The notes: generated by a model not told the origin, from the sequence alone. DNA of 64,000 nt from Lelliottia nimipressuralis (GCF_004115925.1 NZ_SDDX01000002.1:1-64000); one strand, 5' to 3'. Counted from the stretch's first letter, positions 38,299 to 48,962 are shown. Made by a program: numbers and translations.

Positions 38299-39087
38299 TC
38301 ACATTAATTGCGGTGGCGCAAACCGTCGGTTGGTCAGAACCGGTAATTGCCGCCGCGCCTGCGCGATTCGCTCAGAAGAGATCTCGGCTAAGAAAAGGCC
38401 AGGCGCTTCACCTGCTGCCGCAATCGTCACGCCCAGGGGATCAACAATCCGGCTCTGGCCGATATTCTTATTACCGCACTCCCCGGCAGCAACGATGTAG
38501 CAAGTGGTGTCCAGCGCACGAGCGGTTAATAACGTCGCCCAGTGATGCTCTTTGAGCGGCCCTCTGACCCACGCGGCAGGCAACACCAAGACTTCCGCCC
38601 CGGCCAGCGCCAGGTTCAGCGCCATCTCCGGGAAGCGTAAATCGTAGCAGGTCATCAGCCCCAGCTTGATGCCCTCGACGTCTATCAGCGGTGGGATCTG
38701 GCTGCCGGGATCAACCAGGCGGGATTCCTGAACAGTAAAGGCATCATAGAGATGGAGCTTGGCGTAATTCGCGATGATTTTCCCCTCACGCAGTACGACC
38801 AGGGTATTGGCTGCCCTGCCCTCGGTCGTCGGGACATGCACCGTCAGCACTGTGGTGAGCCGGTTGCGCTGGCTCTCATCGAGCAGCAGCTGTAAAAAGC
38901 CGCCGTCCAGGGGCTGCGCCGACTTCACCGAAAGGTCCGGGTCCTGATCATGACGAGCCAGAAGCGCCTCCGGGAGAACCAGCAGCGCGGCTCCCTGACG
39001 CGCCGCTTGTGCCATCAGTGCGACACACTGGCGGGCGTTTTCCTCCCAGAATGGGCTAACCGCGAACTGTCCAACCGCAACATACAT
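38299..39087 (-). CDS. ybeM: Nitrilase-family hydrolase YbeM (deaminated glutathione amidase type)
   Basis: A carbon-nitrogen hydrolase with the Glu-Lys-Cys triad visible in [17 protein letters not shown] and [12 protein letters not shown]. Orthologues (Nit1/YbeM) hydrolyse deaminated glutathione, a metabolite-repair reaction. The ATG at 39087 has CAGGGGGA 5 nt upstream and gives 262 aa; an ATG six codons earlier is less likely. E. coli K-12 carries a shortened ybeM as I recall it, so this intact copy probably reflects the ancestral state. Confidence 0.93.
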   Translation of the reverse strand: MYVAVGQFAVSPFWEENARQCVALMAQAARQGAALLVLPEALLARHDQDPDLSVKSAQPLDGGFLQLLLDESQRNRLTTVLTVHVPTTEGRAANTLVVLREGKIIANYAKLHLYDAFTVQESRLVDPGSQIPPLIDVEGIKLGLMTCYDLRFPEMALNLALAGAEVLVLPAAWVRGPLKEHHWATLLTARALDTTCYIVAAGECGNKNIGQSRIVDPLGVTIAAAGEAPGLFLAEISSERIAQARRQLPVLTNRRFAPPQLM

Positions 39088-39153
39088 ATTTTCCCCCTGC
39101 TTCACTTAGCGATACACTCAATACTTTGACTCATTCAATAGCAGGAATTGACA

Positions 39154-39537
39154 GTGTTACAACTCCTTTTAGCCGTATTTATTGGCGGCGGCACGGGCAG
39201 CGTTGCGCGATGGTTTCTCAGCATGCGCTTTAACCCCATGCATCAGGCCATTCCGATGGGTACACTCACCGCGAACCTGATCGGTGCGTTTATCATTGGT
39301 ATGGGATTAGCGTGGTTTAACCGCATGACGCACATCGATCCGATGTGGAAATTATTGATCACCACCGGTTTTTGCGGCGGGTTAACGACCTTTTCCACCT
39401 TCTCGGCTGAAGTGGTATTTCTGCTCCAGGACGGGCGTTTTGGCTGGGCACTGACAAACATTGCCGTCAACATGCTCGGCTCGTTTGCGATGACCGCGCT
39501 CGCATTTTGGTTATTTTCTGCCGCCAGCGCGCACTAA
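39154..39537 (+). CDS. crcB: Fluoride exporter CrcB (FluC)
   Basis: A dual-topology fluoride channel with four membrane helices. Conserved motifs are [10 protein letters not shown] near the N-terminus and [13 protein letters not shown] in the third helix. The GTG at 39154 is preferred over the TTG at 39148 because AGGA then sits 7 nt upstream. It is 127 aa, as in E. coli. No fluoride riboswitch is evident before it. Confidence 0.94.
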   Translation: MLQLLLAVFIGGGTGSVARWFLSMRFNPMHQAIPMGTLTANLIGAFIIGMGLAWFNRMTHIDPMWKLLITTGFCGGLTTFSTFSAEVVFLLQDGRFGWALTNIAVNMLGSFAMTALAFWLFSAASAH

Positions 39538-39608
39538 TCACAAGCATATTAATGTTAGCTTAATTTTTCTCTGTCACGCTTGTCGACAAATCGACCAGGG
39601 GTGATGAG

Positions 39609-39692
39609 ATGAAAGAAAAAGTGATGAGCGCAGGCATGATGTTACTGAGCGTACTTATCGTCGCCAGCTTTCTGAAAATGTATCTGTTTTAG
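39609..39692 (+). CDS. Putative 27-aa single-pass membrane protein
   Basis: A short frame starting MKEKVMSAGMMLLSV and ending SFLKMYLF: a charged N-terminus followed by one hydrophobic helix. AGGGGTGATGAG precedes the ATG, and a strong terminator begins about 22 nt after the stop, as expected for a monocistronic mini gene. Not recognised. Enterobacteria encode many stress-induced one-helix proteins of this size. The frame is too short to be statistically secure. Confidence 0.5.
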   Translation: MKEKVMSAGMMLLSVLIVASFLKMYLF

Positions 39693-39710
39693 CTCTAAAA
39701 AAAAGCACAA

Positions 39711-39738
39711 AAAAAAACCCGCTCAATGAGCGGGTTTT
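39711..39738 (+). terminator. Bidirectional terminator before cspE 3' end
   Basis: CCCGCTC-AAT-GAGCGGG (39718-39734) is flanked by a run of A on the left and TTTT on the right. It serves cspE on the minus strand, and crcB and the 27-aa frame on the plus strand. Confidence 0.87.
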
Positions 39739-39762
39739 GGAGTTCTTGCTGAACGGCTCGAA

Positions 39763-39972
39763 TTACAGAGCAGTTACGTTAGCAGCAGAAGGACCTTTGG
39801 CACCGTTAGTGATTTCGAACTCAACGCGCTGGCCTTCAGCCAGGGTTTTGAAACCATTAGTCTGGATTGCAGAGAAGTGTACGAACACGTCTTTGCTGCC
39901 ATCTTCCGGAGTAATGAAACCGAATCCTTTGGACTCATTAAACCACTTAACGTTACCTTTAATCTTAGACAT
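39763..39972 (-). CDS. cspE: Cold-shock-family RNA chaperone CspE
   Basis: A 69-aa OB-fold protein with RNP1 (KGFGFITP) and RNP2 (VFVHFSAI) that melts RNA structure and acts as an antiterminator; constitutive at 37 C in E. coli. The ATG at 39972 gives the family length, and an in-frame ATG ten codons upstream is disregarded. Position and orientation next to crcB and pagP identify CspE rather than another Csp paralogue. Confidence 0.95.
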   Translation of the reverse strand: MSKIKGNVKWFNESKGFGFITPEDGSKDVFVHFSAIQTNGFKTLAEGQRVEFEITNGAKGPSAANVTAL

Positions 39973-40162
39973 CAAAATTACCTTTACATGAAAAATGGAC
40001 ACAAATGCTGTGTCGGGTATCAGTACAACAATTGTGGGCCGTTTTGTCCAGCGGTTCTTTGTTAAAAAGTGACAAAAGTCGCGTTAATTTTATCGACTGG
40101 CTGTTTGTGCTTTGCGATTCAAAAAGCGTGCATTTTTCAGCCAATCGACAGGTTTTTTTCAG

Positions 40163-40738
40163 TTAAAACTGGAAGCGCATCCAGGCGAAGTAAACGTTCC
40201 CGTTGTTGTAGGTACCCGGAATATAGGTCATCTGGAATGTGGCCGGACCGTAGCCGATAGACGCCAGCGGCAGCAGCACGGGTATCGGGATGTATTTCCA
40301 GTTATCACGCGCCGTAAAGCCCGCCGTGTACCCCAGGCCCATGTGGAAATTGTCATCCGCCAGCGGACGCCAGGTCTTCTCCCAACCGTAACCACCAATC
40401 GGCTCCCATTTGTTATAGGAGTCTTTAAACGCCATCAGGTACAGGCCGTGCCAGTTGCCTTTATCATCCCAGCGGGATTGACCAAAACCAGCACCCCACG
40501 GGCGTTCGTTGTAACGATCCGTTTTCTCTTTGTCGTAGGCAAAACGGGCGTGCCAGGTGATTGCCGGGACATACAGGTCATAATGCTCAGGTTCGTTCCA
40601 GGTCTGCGCTACGTTGTCGGTGAAGGTTGAGAACCATCCTTTATCCGCCGCTTTCTCATCTGCCATCGCCGAAGCCGATAAGGTGAGCTGAGCAAAAACA
40701 AACAACATAACCAGGAAAATATTATTTCTTATCGTCAC
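40163..40738 (-). CDS. pagP: Lipid A palmitoyltransferase PagP
   Basis: An eight-stranded outer-membrane barrel that adds palmitate to lipid A, giving resistance to cationic peptides. It has a signal peptide (cleavage after MA near residue 26) and the catalytic residues H63 in ITWHARF plus D106 and S107 in FKDSYNK. It is 191 aa, slightly longer than in E. coli. PhoP control is known in Salmonella and E. coli, but I could not find a convincing PhoP box upstream. Confidence 0.95.
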   Translation of the reverse strand: MTIRNNIFLVMLFVFAQLTLSASAMADEKAADKGWFSTFTDNVAQTWNEPEHYDLYVPAITWHARFAYDKEKTDRYNERPWGAGFGQSRWDDKGNWHGLYLMAFKDSYNKWEPIGGYGWEKTWRPLADDNFHMGLGYTAGFTARDNWKYIPIPVLLPLASIGYGPATFQMTYIPGTYNNGNVYFAWMRFQF

Positions 40739-40865
40739 AATGAAATTACCATTTTTCGTATTCGGGGCGATTTTAACAAATATTAATTAAATGAAGACTG
40801 AATAACATCGCCCTTAATCCGAATTATTTACTTTCAAAAGTGGGAATATTCCTGGTGAATAACAA

Positions 40866-40891
40866 CAAAACGCCCCGAAATAATCGGGGCG
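40866..40891 (-). terminator. Terminator of the cus-like operon
   Basis: CGCCCCGA/TCGGGGCG (40871-40891) with a 5-nt loop. On the minus strand it is followed by TTTTGTTGTT, 10 nt after the cusA stop. Confidence 0.78.
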
Positions 40892-40901
40892 CAAAGATTA
40901 A

Positions 40902-43900
40902 TTAACGCTTATGTAACAATTTATACAAAGCAGGAATAACCAGCATGGATAATAAGGGTGCTGTGACCATACCGCCGATCATCGGTGCCGCAATGCGCTG
41001 CATCACCTCAGAGCCGCTTCCGCCGCCCCACATGATGGGTAGCAATCCCGCCATGATCGTGGCAACCGTCATCACTTTTGGCCGCACGCGCAGCACTGCA
41101 CCTTCATGAATCGCACGCATCAGTTGCGTGTTTCCCCCCTCAGGATATTTATCCAGAGCCTGATTGAGATACAGCACCATAATAACGCCGAATTCCGCAG
41201 CCACCCCGGCGAGGGCTATAAATCCGACAGCACCCGCGACGGAAAGATTATATCCCAGCAGCCACAACAGCCATACACCACCTATAAGTGCAAAAGGCAA
41301 AGTCCCCATTATTAATAAGACATCCGCGATCCGCTTAAACGTCAGCCACAACAAAATAAAGATAATCATCAACGTAACCGGAAGTACCAGTTTCAGTTTT
41401 TCCGTGGCGCGTTCCAGATATTCAAATTGTCCGGACCACGACAGAGAAACACCCTGCGGCAATGTGACCTGTTCGGCGACGCGCTGCTGCATCTCTTCGA
41501 CAGCGGACTTCAAATCCCGCCCGCGCAGGTCGACATAAATCCAGATTGAGAGCCGTGCGTTCTCGCTTTTCAGCATCGGCGGCCCTTCTGTGACCTGGAT
41601 ATCCGCCAGTTCCCCCAGCGCGATCTGGCTGCCGTTTGCCGTCACTACTGGCAGAACCCGCAGCTTATCGACGTTATCCCTAAGATCGCGGGGATAGCGC
41701 ACGTTGATGGGATAGCGCTCGCGCCCCTGAATCACCTCTCCGATGTTGTCGCCGCCCACCAGCGTCGAGACCATACTCTGCAGCTCATCGACGGAGACAC
41801 CGTAGCGCGCCGCTTTTTGCCGGTCGATACGAATATCGACATAGCGCCCGCCCGCCAGCCGCTCCGCCAGCGCAGACGTCACGCCCGGCACCTGTTTCAC
41901 AATCGACTCAATTTGCCCGGCGACGCGTTCGATATCGGCAATATTGTTGCCGTTCACCTTAATCCCCACCGGACTCTTGATCCCCGTCGCCAGCATGTCC
42001 AGACGGTTACGAATCGGTGGCACCCAGACGTTGGCAATACCAGGGACCGAGACGGTTTTATCCAGCTCCTCCACCAGTTTTTCAGGCGTCATACCCGGCC
42101 GCCACTGGTCGCGCGGCTTAAAGTGGATCGTGGTCTCAATCATGGTCAGCGGCGCCGGATCCGTTGCCGTGTCCGCCCGTCCGGCTTTACCAAACACGCT
42201 CGCGACTTCCGGTACGCTCTTAATCAGCCGATCGGTTTGCTGCAACAGACGACTGGCCTCGCGCGCTGAAATGCCCGGCAGCGTCGACGGCATATACAGC
42301 AGATCCCCCTCATTGAGCGGCGGCATAAACTCGCTGCCCAGTCGACTGAGTGGCCACAGCGTCACCAGTAAAAGCGCCAGCGCCAGCGCCAGGGTTGTTT
42401 TGGGAAAGCGCAGAACGTGATCGAGCAGCGGCTCATACAGCCGAATCAAGAAGCGGTTTATTGGGTTGGCCTTTTCATCCGGGATTTTGCCGCGAATGAA
42501 ATAGCCCATCAGCACCGGAACCAGCGTGATCCCAAGCCCTGCCGCCACCGCCATCGACCAGGTTTTGGTGAAAGCCAGCGGCGAGAACATGCGGCCCTCT
42601 TGCGCTTCGAGGGAAAAGACCGGGATGAATGACAGCGTAATAATCAGCAGGCTGCAAAACAGCGCCGGCCCCACTTCGACCGCCGCCCGCTCAGCCAGAT
42701 GCCAGTAATCGCCGGAGGTAGGCTCCTGATCCGGATGATCGTGTCGCCACTGCTCCAGCACTTTGTGCATGTTTTCAATCATCACAATCGCCGCATCGAC
42801 CATCGCGCCAATCGCAATCGCAATCCCCCCCAGCGACATAATATTGGCGTTGATGCCCTGGTAGTGCATCACCACGAACGCCCCCAGAATCCCTAAGGGT
42901 AACGAGACGATCGCCACCAGCGCCGAGCGGAAATGAAAGAGGAATAACGCGCACACCAGCACCACGACCGCAAACTCTTCCAGCAGTTTATGGGTCAGGG
43001 TTTTGACCGACTCTTCAATCAGCGTTGAGCGATCGTAAACCGGCACAATCTCCACCCCTTCCGGCAGCGTTTTTTGCAGCGCCTGAAGTTTATCTTTCAC
43101 CGCATGAATAGTTTCCAGCGCATTTTGCCCGTAGCGCATCACCACCACGCCGCCCGCCACTTCGCCTTCACCGTTCAACTCCGCCACTCCGCGACGGATT
43201 TCAGGCCCGTAGCTCACCGTCGCGACATCACTGAGCAGCACCGGTTTGCCGTCACGCGACGTGAGCACCACATTGCGGAAATCATCCAGCGAGCGCAGAT
43301 AACCGGTGGTGCGCACCATGTATTCCGCCTCCCCCATCTCCAGCAATGCGCCGCCGCTCTCCTTATTAGCCGCCTGAATGGCACTCACCAACTGACCGTG
43401 AGTAATATTCAGCGCACGCATTTTTTCGGGCGACGCCACAATCTGATATTGACGCACCATGCCGCCAATGCTGGCGACTTCAGAGACGTTCGGCACGGTT
43501 TTAAGCTCAAACTTTAAGGTCCAGTCCTGCAGCGCCCGCAAATCGGCGAGGCTGTGCTTGCCGGTGCGGTCGATCAGCGCATATTCATAAATCCAGCCGA
43601 CCCCTGTCGCATCCGGCCCAAGAGAGACTTTCACCCCCGCCGGGAATTGCGACTGCACCTGGCTCAGATACTCCAGCACCCTTGAGCGCGCCCAGTACAG
43701 ATCGGTGCCATCTTCGAACAGCACATAGACATAGGCATCGCCAAACATTGAAAAACCGCGCACGGTTTTGGCCCCCGGCACGGAGAGCATCGAAGTGGTG
43801 AGCGGCCAGGTCACCTGATCCTCAATGACCTGCGGCGCTTTGCCTGGATAGCTGGCTTTGACGATCACCTGCACGTCCGAGAGATCCGGCAGTGCGTCCA

Positions 43901-44006
43901 GCGGCGCGCGCTGGACCGCCCACCAGCCCCAGCCAGCCATGATCGCGGCTGCGAGGATCACCAGCAGCCGGTTGCGTAATGAAGCACGAATGACGGCGGC
44001 GATCAT
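40902..44006 (-). CDS. cusA: Heavy-metal efflux RND pump, CusA/SilA type
   Basis: The inner-membrane proton-driven pump of a tripartite Cu(I)/Ag(I) exporter. It is 1034 aa with the 12-helix RND layout and two large periplasmic loops. Three methionines typical of the CusA periplasmic metal site occur in [22 protein letters not shown] and [17 protein letters not shown]. The proton-relay Asp lies in [14 protein letters not shown]. The ATGA overlap with cusB supports one operon. In E. coli K-12 the cus genes lie elsewhere on the chromosome. CusA versus SilA cannot be decided without alignment. Confidence 0.93.
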   Translation of the reverse strand: MIAAVIRASLRNRLLVILAAAIMAGWGWWAVQRAPLDALPDLSDVQVIVKASYPGKAPQVIEDQVTWPLTTSMLSVPGAKTVRGFSMFGDAYVYVLFEDGTDLYWARSRVLEYLSQVQSQFPAGVKVSLGPDATGVGWIYEYALIDRTGKHSLADLRALQDWTLKFELKTVPNVSEVASIGGMVRQYQIVASPEKMRALNITHGQLVSAIQAANKESGGALLEMGEAEYMVRTTGYLRSLDDFRNVVLTSRDGKPVLLSDVATVSYGPEIRRGVAELNGEGEVAGGVVVMRYGQNALETIHAVKDKLQALQKTLPEGVEIVPVYDRSTLIEESVKTLTHKLLEEFAVVVLVCALFLFHFRSALVAIVSLPLGILGAFVVMHYQGINANIMSLGGIAIAIGAMVDAAIVMIENMHKVLEQWRHDHPDQEPTSGDYWHLAERAAVEVGPALFCSLLIITLSFIPVFSLEAQEGRMFSPLAFTKTWSMAVAAGLGITLVPVLMGYFIRGKIPDEKANPINRFLIRLYEPLLDHVLRFPKTTLALALALLLVTLWPLSRLGSEFMPPLNEGDLLYMPSTLPGISAREASRLLQQTDRLIKSVPEVASVFGKAGRADTATDPAPLTMIETTIHFKPRDQWRPGMTPEKLVEELDKTVSVPGIANVWVPPIRNRLDMLATGIKSPVGIKVNGNNIADIERVAGQIESIVKQVPGVTSALAERLAGGRYVDIRIDRQKAARYGVSVDELQSMVSTLVGGDNIGEVIQGRERYPINVRYPRDLRDNVDKLRVLPVVTANGSQIALGELADIQVTEGPPMLKSENARLSIWIYVDLRGRDLKSAVEEMQQRVAEQVTLPQGVSLSWSGQFEYLERATEKLKLVLPVTLMIIFILLWLTFKRIADVLLIMGTLPFALIGGVWLLWLLGYNLSVAGAVGFIALAGVAAEFGVIMVLYLNQALDKYPEGGNTQLMRAIHEGAVLRVRPKVMTVATIMAGLLPIMWGGGSGSEVMQRIAAPMIGGMVTAPLLSMLVIPALYKLLHKR

Positions 44007-45208
44007 GGCGTCACCTCCGGCAGCGCGCTGCGCAGGCTCGCTTCCGAGTCGATCAGGAATTGCCCGGAGGTCACCACGGTATCGCCCTCCTGCACGCCGG
44101 AGGTGATTTCGGTCCAGCCTTCAGCCGTCATTCCCGTTGTCACCTTAACCGGGCGGAAATAGCCATCGCCCGTTGCCAGCAAAACACGCTGCGATTCACC
44201 GCTGTTAATCACCGCCTCCTCCGGGACAGCAAGCACCGCAGCGCCGCGCGTTTGCTCTGCGCGAGAAACATTCAGGAACATGCCTGGCTTCAGTTTATTG
44301 CCTGGGTTTTCCAGTACGATTCGCGCTTGAAGCGTGCGCGTGGTCGCTTCCATTTGCGGCAGCAGTTCGCTGACAGTGCCGTGAAAACGCTCGCCCGGCC
44401 AGCTTTCGGATGTGGCACTCATTTCGCTGCCGACCGTCAGGGATTGCGCCTGGGTTTGCGGATAATCCACAACCAGCCAGACCGTATCCAGCGCGGCGAT
44501 CTCAAATAATGGCGCGGTGGCCGCCACCTGCGCCCCTTCCCGCGCGTCCAGCTTGACGACATACCCGGCGCGGTCGGCGCGCAGGGTTAATCGGGTTTGC
44601 GGTTTCCCGCTGCGCTCGACGGCGCGAATAGTCTCTTCCGGCATAAACTGCAGCGCCAGCCGCTCCCGCGCCGCGCGGGTGAGCGTCGCGTCCCCGAGCT
44701 GACGTACGGCCAGATACTCCTGCTGCGCCGTTGTCCACTGGGGAACCCAGATCTCTGCCAGCGGTTCACCGGCTTTGACTTGCTGCTGCTGCGCACGCAC
44801 GTAGAGTTTTGCGATCACGCCCGCTGCGGGAGCCGGATAAATTGTCAGGCTGCGTTCATTAGTCGAGACCGTCGCATAGGCCGAGAAAGGCTGCGCCAGC
44901 GCGCGCTTCTGCGCTTTGCCCGTTTTCATCCCGAGGTTTTGCTGCTGCTCGGCACTGATCCCCACGCCTGTCGCCGCTTTCTCTTCGTCGGCGTAACGCG
45001 GCACCAGATCCATATCCATGAAAGGCGATTTTCCGGGCTTATCGAAACGCTGGCCCGGCATCATCGGGTCGTACCAGTAGAGCACTTTGCGCTCAGCCGG
45101 TTTTGCCTCGTCGGGAGCGGCATGCATCGTGCGCTGCCCCGCGTAATAGCCGCCGCCCGCAGCCAGCAGAACGGCCAGTGCGATTGCGCTTAACGTCAGT
45201 ATTTTCAT
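44003..45208 (-). CDS. cusB: Efflux adaptor (membrane fusion protein), CusB/SilB type
   Basis: The periplasmic adaptor joining pump and outer-membrane channel. One N-terminal membrane segment is followed by the heavy-metal binding domain [20 protein letters not shown] and MDMDLVPRY, whose Met residues bind Cu(I)/Ag(I) in CusB. Then come hairpin, lipoyl and beta-barrel domains ([18 protein letters not shown]). The ATG at 45208 overlaps the preceding gene by 4 nt, giving 401 aa. The 9-codon upstream extension lies inside that gene and is unlikely. Confidence 0.93.
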   Translation of the reverse strand: MKILTLSAIALAVLLAAGGGYYAGQRTMHAAPDEAKPAERKVLYWYDPMMPGQRFDKPGKSPFMDMDLVPRYADEEKAATGVGISAEQQQNLGMKTGKAQKRALAQPFSAYATVSTNERSLTIYPAPAAGVIAKLYVRAQQQQVKAGEPLAEIWVPQWTTAQQEYLAVRQLGDATLTRAARERLALQFMPEETIRAVERSGKPQTRLTLRADRAGYVVKLDAREGAQVAATAPLFEIAALDTVWLVVDYPQTQAQSLTVGSEMSATSESWPGERFHGTVSELLPQMEATTRTLQARIVLENPGNKLKPGMFLNVSRAEQTRGAAVLAVPEEAVINSGESQRVLLATGDGYFRPVKVTTGMTAEGWTEITSGVQEGDTVVTSGQFLIDSEASLRSALPEVTP

Positions 45209-46461
45209 TGTGTGATGTCCTGCGGGATCAGCCATTGAATTGCCGCCCAGGTCCGCGCCATCTCGCGCTCGGCCTGATTGGCAGCCAGTTCGGTGTCGAG
45301 CACGCTACGACGTGCCTCAAGGAGCGCCGGGAGTTCCGACTGCCCGGAACGGTACTGTGCGGCCAGCACCGCCAGCCGTTGATGCTGGAGCGGCAGGAGA
45401 TCATCACGCTGGCGCTGCCACAGGGTCTGCGCGGCCTGGTATTGCGCCACCAGCGACTGCACCTGCGCGACATGCTCGCGCTGAATCAACGTCAGCTGAT
45501 CCACGGCCTGCATCGAGCGCGACACCTCGGCGGCATAGTCCTTGTCCTGTCGGCGCGACTGGAACAGCGGCAGATCGACGGTAAACATCACGCCCGCCAT
45601 ATCGTCATACCCTTCGGCGCGATGGGCGTAGAACACCTCCACATCAACGTCGGGGATCGCCGCTATCGCCGACTGGGCCGAGCGGGCTTTTGCCGTTTCC
45701 GACTCGCGCTGCGCGGCCTCCACTTCCGGATGACGGACAATCGCCTCCTCCAGCGTCTTTTCGTCGGCAGGTAAACGTTGATAGCGCGGCAGCGGGCCTT
45801 GCACGTCGGTAATAGCTTGCCCGGTGAGCTGGAACAGGCGGCTTTGCGCCAGCTGAACATCCCGGCTCGCGAGCGTCACTTTGTCGCGCATCGCGCTCAG
45901 GGTCATCTGCAGCGAGAGCACGCTGTCGGGCGATGCACTTCCTGCGCCGACGCTGGCCTTTTGCACACCCTGCTGACGCTCGGTTTCACTCACCAGATTT
46001 TTGGCGGTCGCGAGTGCCTGCTTTGATAACGCAAGATCGAGCCACGCCTGCGCCGTATCACGCTGGAGCGCGGCGCGAATGGCCTCGGACTTCGCCTCCA
46101 CACCCCGCGCCTGGGCCTGTAACGTTTGCGACTTACGCTCCCGCTTTTCCGCACTCACGTAGCTTTGCATGATGCCAATACGCTGCATCGTCATCCCTTC
46201 GCGGGTAAACCGCTGGTCATTACTCCCCTGCACCGGCACGTTTTCGATGCCGAATTTGAGTTTAGGGTCGGGCAGCTGAGTGGCGGAATCCGCCATCATA
46301 TCCAGCGCCTGCGCTTCGTTGCGGCTGGCAGAAAGCTCCGCAGAATAGCGCTGGGCTTCGGTCAGGGTTTGCGCGAGCGTCCAGGGCTGGGCCTGAACCG
46401 CTGAGCTTAAAAAGCCGAGCAGCACCCCACCGAGCCACAGGCTCAGTGTCTGATATTTCAT
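45205..46461 (-). CDS. TolC-family outer-membrane efflux protein (CusC position)
   Basis: The outer-membrane channel of the tripartite system: two OEP repeats of long helices (YSAELSASRNEAQALDMMAD onward). It is 418 aa, shorter than CusC (about 457). The N-terminus is a cleavable signal peptide ending AVQAQ, with no lipobox Cys, so unlike CusC it is probably not a lipoprotein. It is more like CzcC-type channels, which is a judgement by length and signal only. Confidence 0.88.
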   Translation of the reverse strand: MKYQTLSLWLGGVLLGFLSSAVQAQPWTLAQTLTEAQRYSAELSASRNEAQALDMMADSATQLPDPKLKFGIENVPVQGSNDQRFTREGMTMQRIGIMQSYVSAEKRERKSQTLQAQARGVEAKSEAIRAALQRDTAQAWLDLALSKQALATAKNLVSETERQQGVQKASVGAGSASPDSVLSLQMTLSAMRDKVTLASRDVQLAQSRLFQLTGQAITDVQGPLPRYQRLPADEKTLEEAIVRHPEVEAAQRESETAKARSAQSAIAAIPDVDVEVFYAHRAEGYDDMAGVMFTVDLPLFQSRRQDKDYAAEVSRSMQAVDQLTLIQREHVAQVQSLVAQYQAAQTLWQRQRDDLLPLQHQRLAVLAAQYRSGQSELPALLEARRSVLDTELAANQAEREMARTWAAIQWLIPQDITQ

Positions 46462-46472
46462 GGTCTTATCCC

Positions 46473-46784
46473 TTAGCGCAGCGGCGTCAGGGAGATAATC
46501 TGGAAGCCGTCACCCGCGCGTTCGAGCGTAAAGGTGACGCGATCGCCGGACTTCAGCGAAGCGGTATCCACGCTTTTCGCCAGCACAAACGGCATGGTCA
46601 TCGCGGGCCACTGCAGTTCAGGAATGGCCTGATGCTGGAGGATGATTTGGGGTGGCGCGATCTGCTGAACCACGCCCTGGCCTTGCCAGTGTTGGGCTGC
46701 AGGTGACGGATCGGTGGCCTGAACGGAAAGAGAGATAAGGGAAAACAGCACGCCCGTAAGCGCAGAGACAAAAATTGCACGCAT
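46473..46784 (-). CDS. cusF: Periplasmic Cu(I)/Ag(I) chaperone, CusF-like
   Basis: A small OB-fold metallochaperone delivering Cu(I) or Ag(I) to the adaptor. After a signal peptide (SLSVQA) the metal site is complete: H51, W59, M62 and M64 in the segment HQAIPELQWPAMTMPF, matching the His-Trp-Met-Met set of CusF. It is 103 aa. It lies 11 nt before the channel gene in the same operon. Confidence 0.92.
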   Translation of the reverse strand: MRAIFVSALTGVLFSLISLSVQATDPSPAAQHWQGQGVVQQIAPPQIILQHQAIPELQWPAMTMPFVLAKSVDTASLKSGDRVTFTLERAGDGFQIISLTPLR

Positions 46785-46839
46785 GATAAAACTCCTGTTA
46801 ATCGTAAAAGAAAAATAAATTCAACGAATTAACAGAGAG

Positions 46840-47241
46840 CTATTCCCGGAACCGGCAAAAACGGATCGTTGCCGGCGGCCCCGCTGCGGGAGGGGTGAGT
46901 GACCATGCGGACAGCGAAACGTCGCTGCATGAAGGGGTGTTTAAGGTGATGGTCATGGTCGCAGGAAGCGCGACCACCTGCGTCTGCCCGGGATCTTTTT
47001 GCGCCTGATCCGGAACGCAGTGTTTTTCACACAGAGGCGAAATGTTGCTGAGCTCGTGATGAAGCGGCGTGGTCATCATGTCCATATGCTGGATCATGGC
47101 GCTTTCGCCGCGCGGGCTCAGGGAGCAATCATGGGACGCAACCGCGACCTGGCTCTGAATCAGCAGCCAGCCGAACGCGAACAAAAACATCAGCAGATGT
47201 TTTTTCAGAAAGCGCAGGCGGTAACTCCAGCTGGCATGCAT
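46840..47241 (-). CDS. Secreted or anchored His/Met/Cys-rich protein, first gene of the cus-like operon
   Basis: Not recognised. The N-terminal hydrophobic segment LLMFLFAFGWLLIQSQVAVA is a signal peptide or anchor. It is followed by a metal-ligand-rich stretch: HDCSLSPRGESAMIQHMDMM, then PLHHELSNISPLCEKHCVPD. The tail is Pro/Ser-rich and ends CRFRE. A periplasmic copper or silver binding role is inferred from these residues and the operon. ATG at 47241 gives 133 aa; a TTG seven codons upstream is possible. Confidence 0.65.
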   Translation of the reverse strand: MHASWSYRLRFLKKHLLMFLFAFGWLLIQSQVAVASHDCSLSPRGESAMIQHMDMMTTPLHHELSNISPLCEKHCVPDQAQKDPGQTQVVALPATMTITLNTPSCSDVSLSAWSLTPPAAGPPATIRFCRFRE

Positions 47242-47303
47242 ATTCGCGTCGTCGGGTGGCAAAAGGAAGCCGAGTATAAGAACAGCGCGTGTTGAAATTA
47301 AAG

Positions 47304-47316
47304 CTATTTTAAATAG
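47304..47316 (-). promoter_or_regulatory. Palindrome before the cus-like operon
   Basis: CTATTT-T-AAATAG lies 63 nt before the first gene of the operon, in the 341-nt AT-rich gap shared with dcuC. It could be an operator. I did not find a clear CueR or CusR box. The gap contains no gene I can support. Confidence 0.3.
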
Positions 47317-47480
47317 TTTTACGTTCTTAATCCTTTCACGGATAAAACCCTCTAAATATCACAACAATTAATTATCATTTTAATGACATATAATAATCAT
47401 AGCTGCGGTCAATAGTGTGGTGACACAAATGACGTAGTGGTGGCAAAATAGCGTTGATGGCCGTTTTAGTAGTCATTTTA

Positions 47481-47494
47481 TTGATTTTAGTCAG
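47481..47494 (+). promoter_or_regulatory. Possible FNR site before dcuC
   Basis: TTGAT-TTTA-GTCAG matches the FNR box TTGAT-N4-ATCAA in 8 of 10 positions. FNR activates dcuC in E. coli. No good -10 is seen at the matching distance, so this is tentative. Confidence 0.3.
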
Positions 47495-47582
47495 CAAGAA
47501 CTGCCCATTTATTCGGCACATTTCAACACTTCATTTTTTTGATTTTCCGTGCTCTCTGGGGAGCGCACGTACAGGGGAAACC

Positions 47583-48956
47583 ATGCTTACCGTTATCGAA
47601 CTCCTCATAGGAGTGGTCGTCATTGTCGGCGTTGCGCGCTACATCATTAAAGGCTATTCCGCCACCGGGGTATTATTCGTCGGCGGTTTAACGCTGCTTA
47701 TTATTAGTGCGCTAATGGGCCACCAGGTGTTACCGGCCAGCGAAACCAGCACCGGTTATACCGCCACCGATATTGTGGAATATATTAAAATTCTGCTGAT
47801 GAGCCGCGGTGGCGATCTCGGCATGATGATTATGATGCTGTGTGGTTTCGCCGCGTATATGACCCATATCGGCGCCAATGATATGGTTGTCAAACTGGCC
47901 TCAAAGCCGCTGCAATATATTAACTCCCCCTACATTCTGATGATTGCCGCCTATTTCGTGGCGTGCCTGATGTCGCTGGCGGTCTCCTCCGCTACCGGTC
48001 TCGGTGTTCTGCTGATGGCGACGCTGTTCCCGGTGATGGTGAACGTGGGTATCAGCCGCGGTGCCGCGGCGGCGATTTGCGCCTCCCCTGCCGCGATTAT
48101 CCTCTCCCCAACGTCCGGTGACGTGGTATTGGCTGCAAAAGCCGCCGAAATGCCGCTGATTGATTTTGCCTTTAAAACCACCCTGCCGATCTCTATCGCC
48201 GCCATTATCGGTATGGCGGTTGCGCACTATTTCTGGCAGAAGTATCTCGATAAAAAAGAAAACATCAGCCACGAGATGCTGGACGTGAGTGAAATCACCA
48301 CCACCGCGCCATCGTTCTACGCCATTCTGCCGTTCACGCCGATCATTGGCGTACTGATTTTCGATGGCAAATGGGGCCCACAGCTGCACATTATTACCAT
48401 TCTGGTGATCTGCATGCTGCTGGCGGCGGTGCTGGAATTCGTACGCGGTTTTAACACTCAGAAAGTCTTCTCCGGCCTGGAAGTGGCGTATCGCGGGATG
48501 GCTGACGCCTTTGCGGGCGTGGTGATGCTGCTGGTCGCGGCGGGCGTTTTCGCCCAGGGCCTGAGCACCATCGGCTTTATCCAGAGCCTGATCTCCATCG
48601 CCACCTCCTTCGGCTCTGCCAGCATTATCCTGATGCTGGTGCTGGTTGTCCTGACGATGCTGGCCGCCATGACGACCGGCTCCGGTAACGCCCCGTTCTA
48701 TGCGTTCGTCGAGATGATTCCAAAACTGGCGCACTCGTCCGGCATCAACCCGGCCTATCTTTCGATTCCAATGCTGCAGGCCTCCAACCTGGGCCGTACG
48801 ATCTCCCCGGTTTCCGGCGTGGTGGTTGCGGTCGCTGGTATGGCCAAAATCTCCCCGTTCGAAGTGGTGAAACGCACCTCTGTTCCGGTGCTGGTCGGCC
48901 TGGTCATTGTGATTATCGCAACAGAAATCCTCGTGCCGGGTACGGTCGCGGGATAA
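47583..48956 (+). CDS. dcuC: Anaerobic C4-dicarboxylate transporter DcuC
   Basis: An inner-membrane carrier for succinate efflux and fumarate/succinate exchange during fermentation. About 12 hydrophobic segments are visible, with the DcuC family blocks ASPAAIILSPTSGDVVLAAK and TTGSGNAPFYAFVEMIPKL. The ATG at 47583 has CAGGGGAAA upstream and gives 457 aa (E. coli 461; the C-terminus is a few residues shorter). The open frame 129 nt upstream is not conserved. Confidence 0.95.
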   Translation: MLTVIELLIGVVVIVGVARYIIKGYSATGVLFVGGLTLLIISALMGHQVLPASETSTGYTATDIVEYIKILLMSRGGDLGMMIMMLCGFAAYMTHIGANDMVVKLASKPLQYINSPYILMIAAYFVACLMSLAVSSATGLGVLLMATLFPVMVNVGISRGAAAAICASPAAIILSPTSGDVVLAAKAAEMPLIDFAFKTTLPISIAAIIGMAVAHYFWQKYLDKKENISHEMLDVSEITTTAPSFYAILPFTPIIGVLIFDGKWGPQLHIITILVICMLLAAVLEFVRGFNTQKVFSGLEVAYRGMADAFAGVVMLLVAAGVFAQGLSTIGFIQSLISIATSFGSASIILMLVLVVLTMLAAMTTGSGNAPFYAFVEMIPKLAHSSGINPAYLSIPMLQASNLGRTISPVSGVVVAVAGMAKISPFEVVKRTSVPVLVGLVIVIIATEILVPGTVAG

Positions 48957-48962
48957 AAGAAT

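Noticed and set aside
40739-40860. PhoP box upstream of pagP
   Set aside because: Looked for direct GTTTA repeats 5 nt apart on the pagP strand and found no convincing pair.
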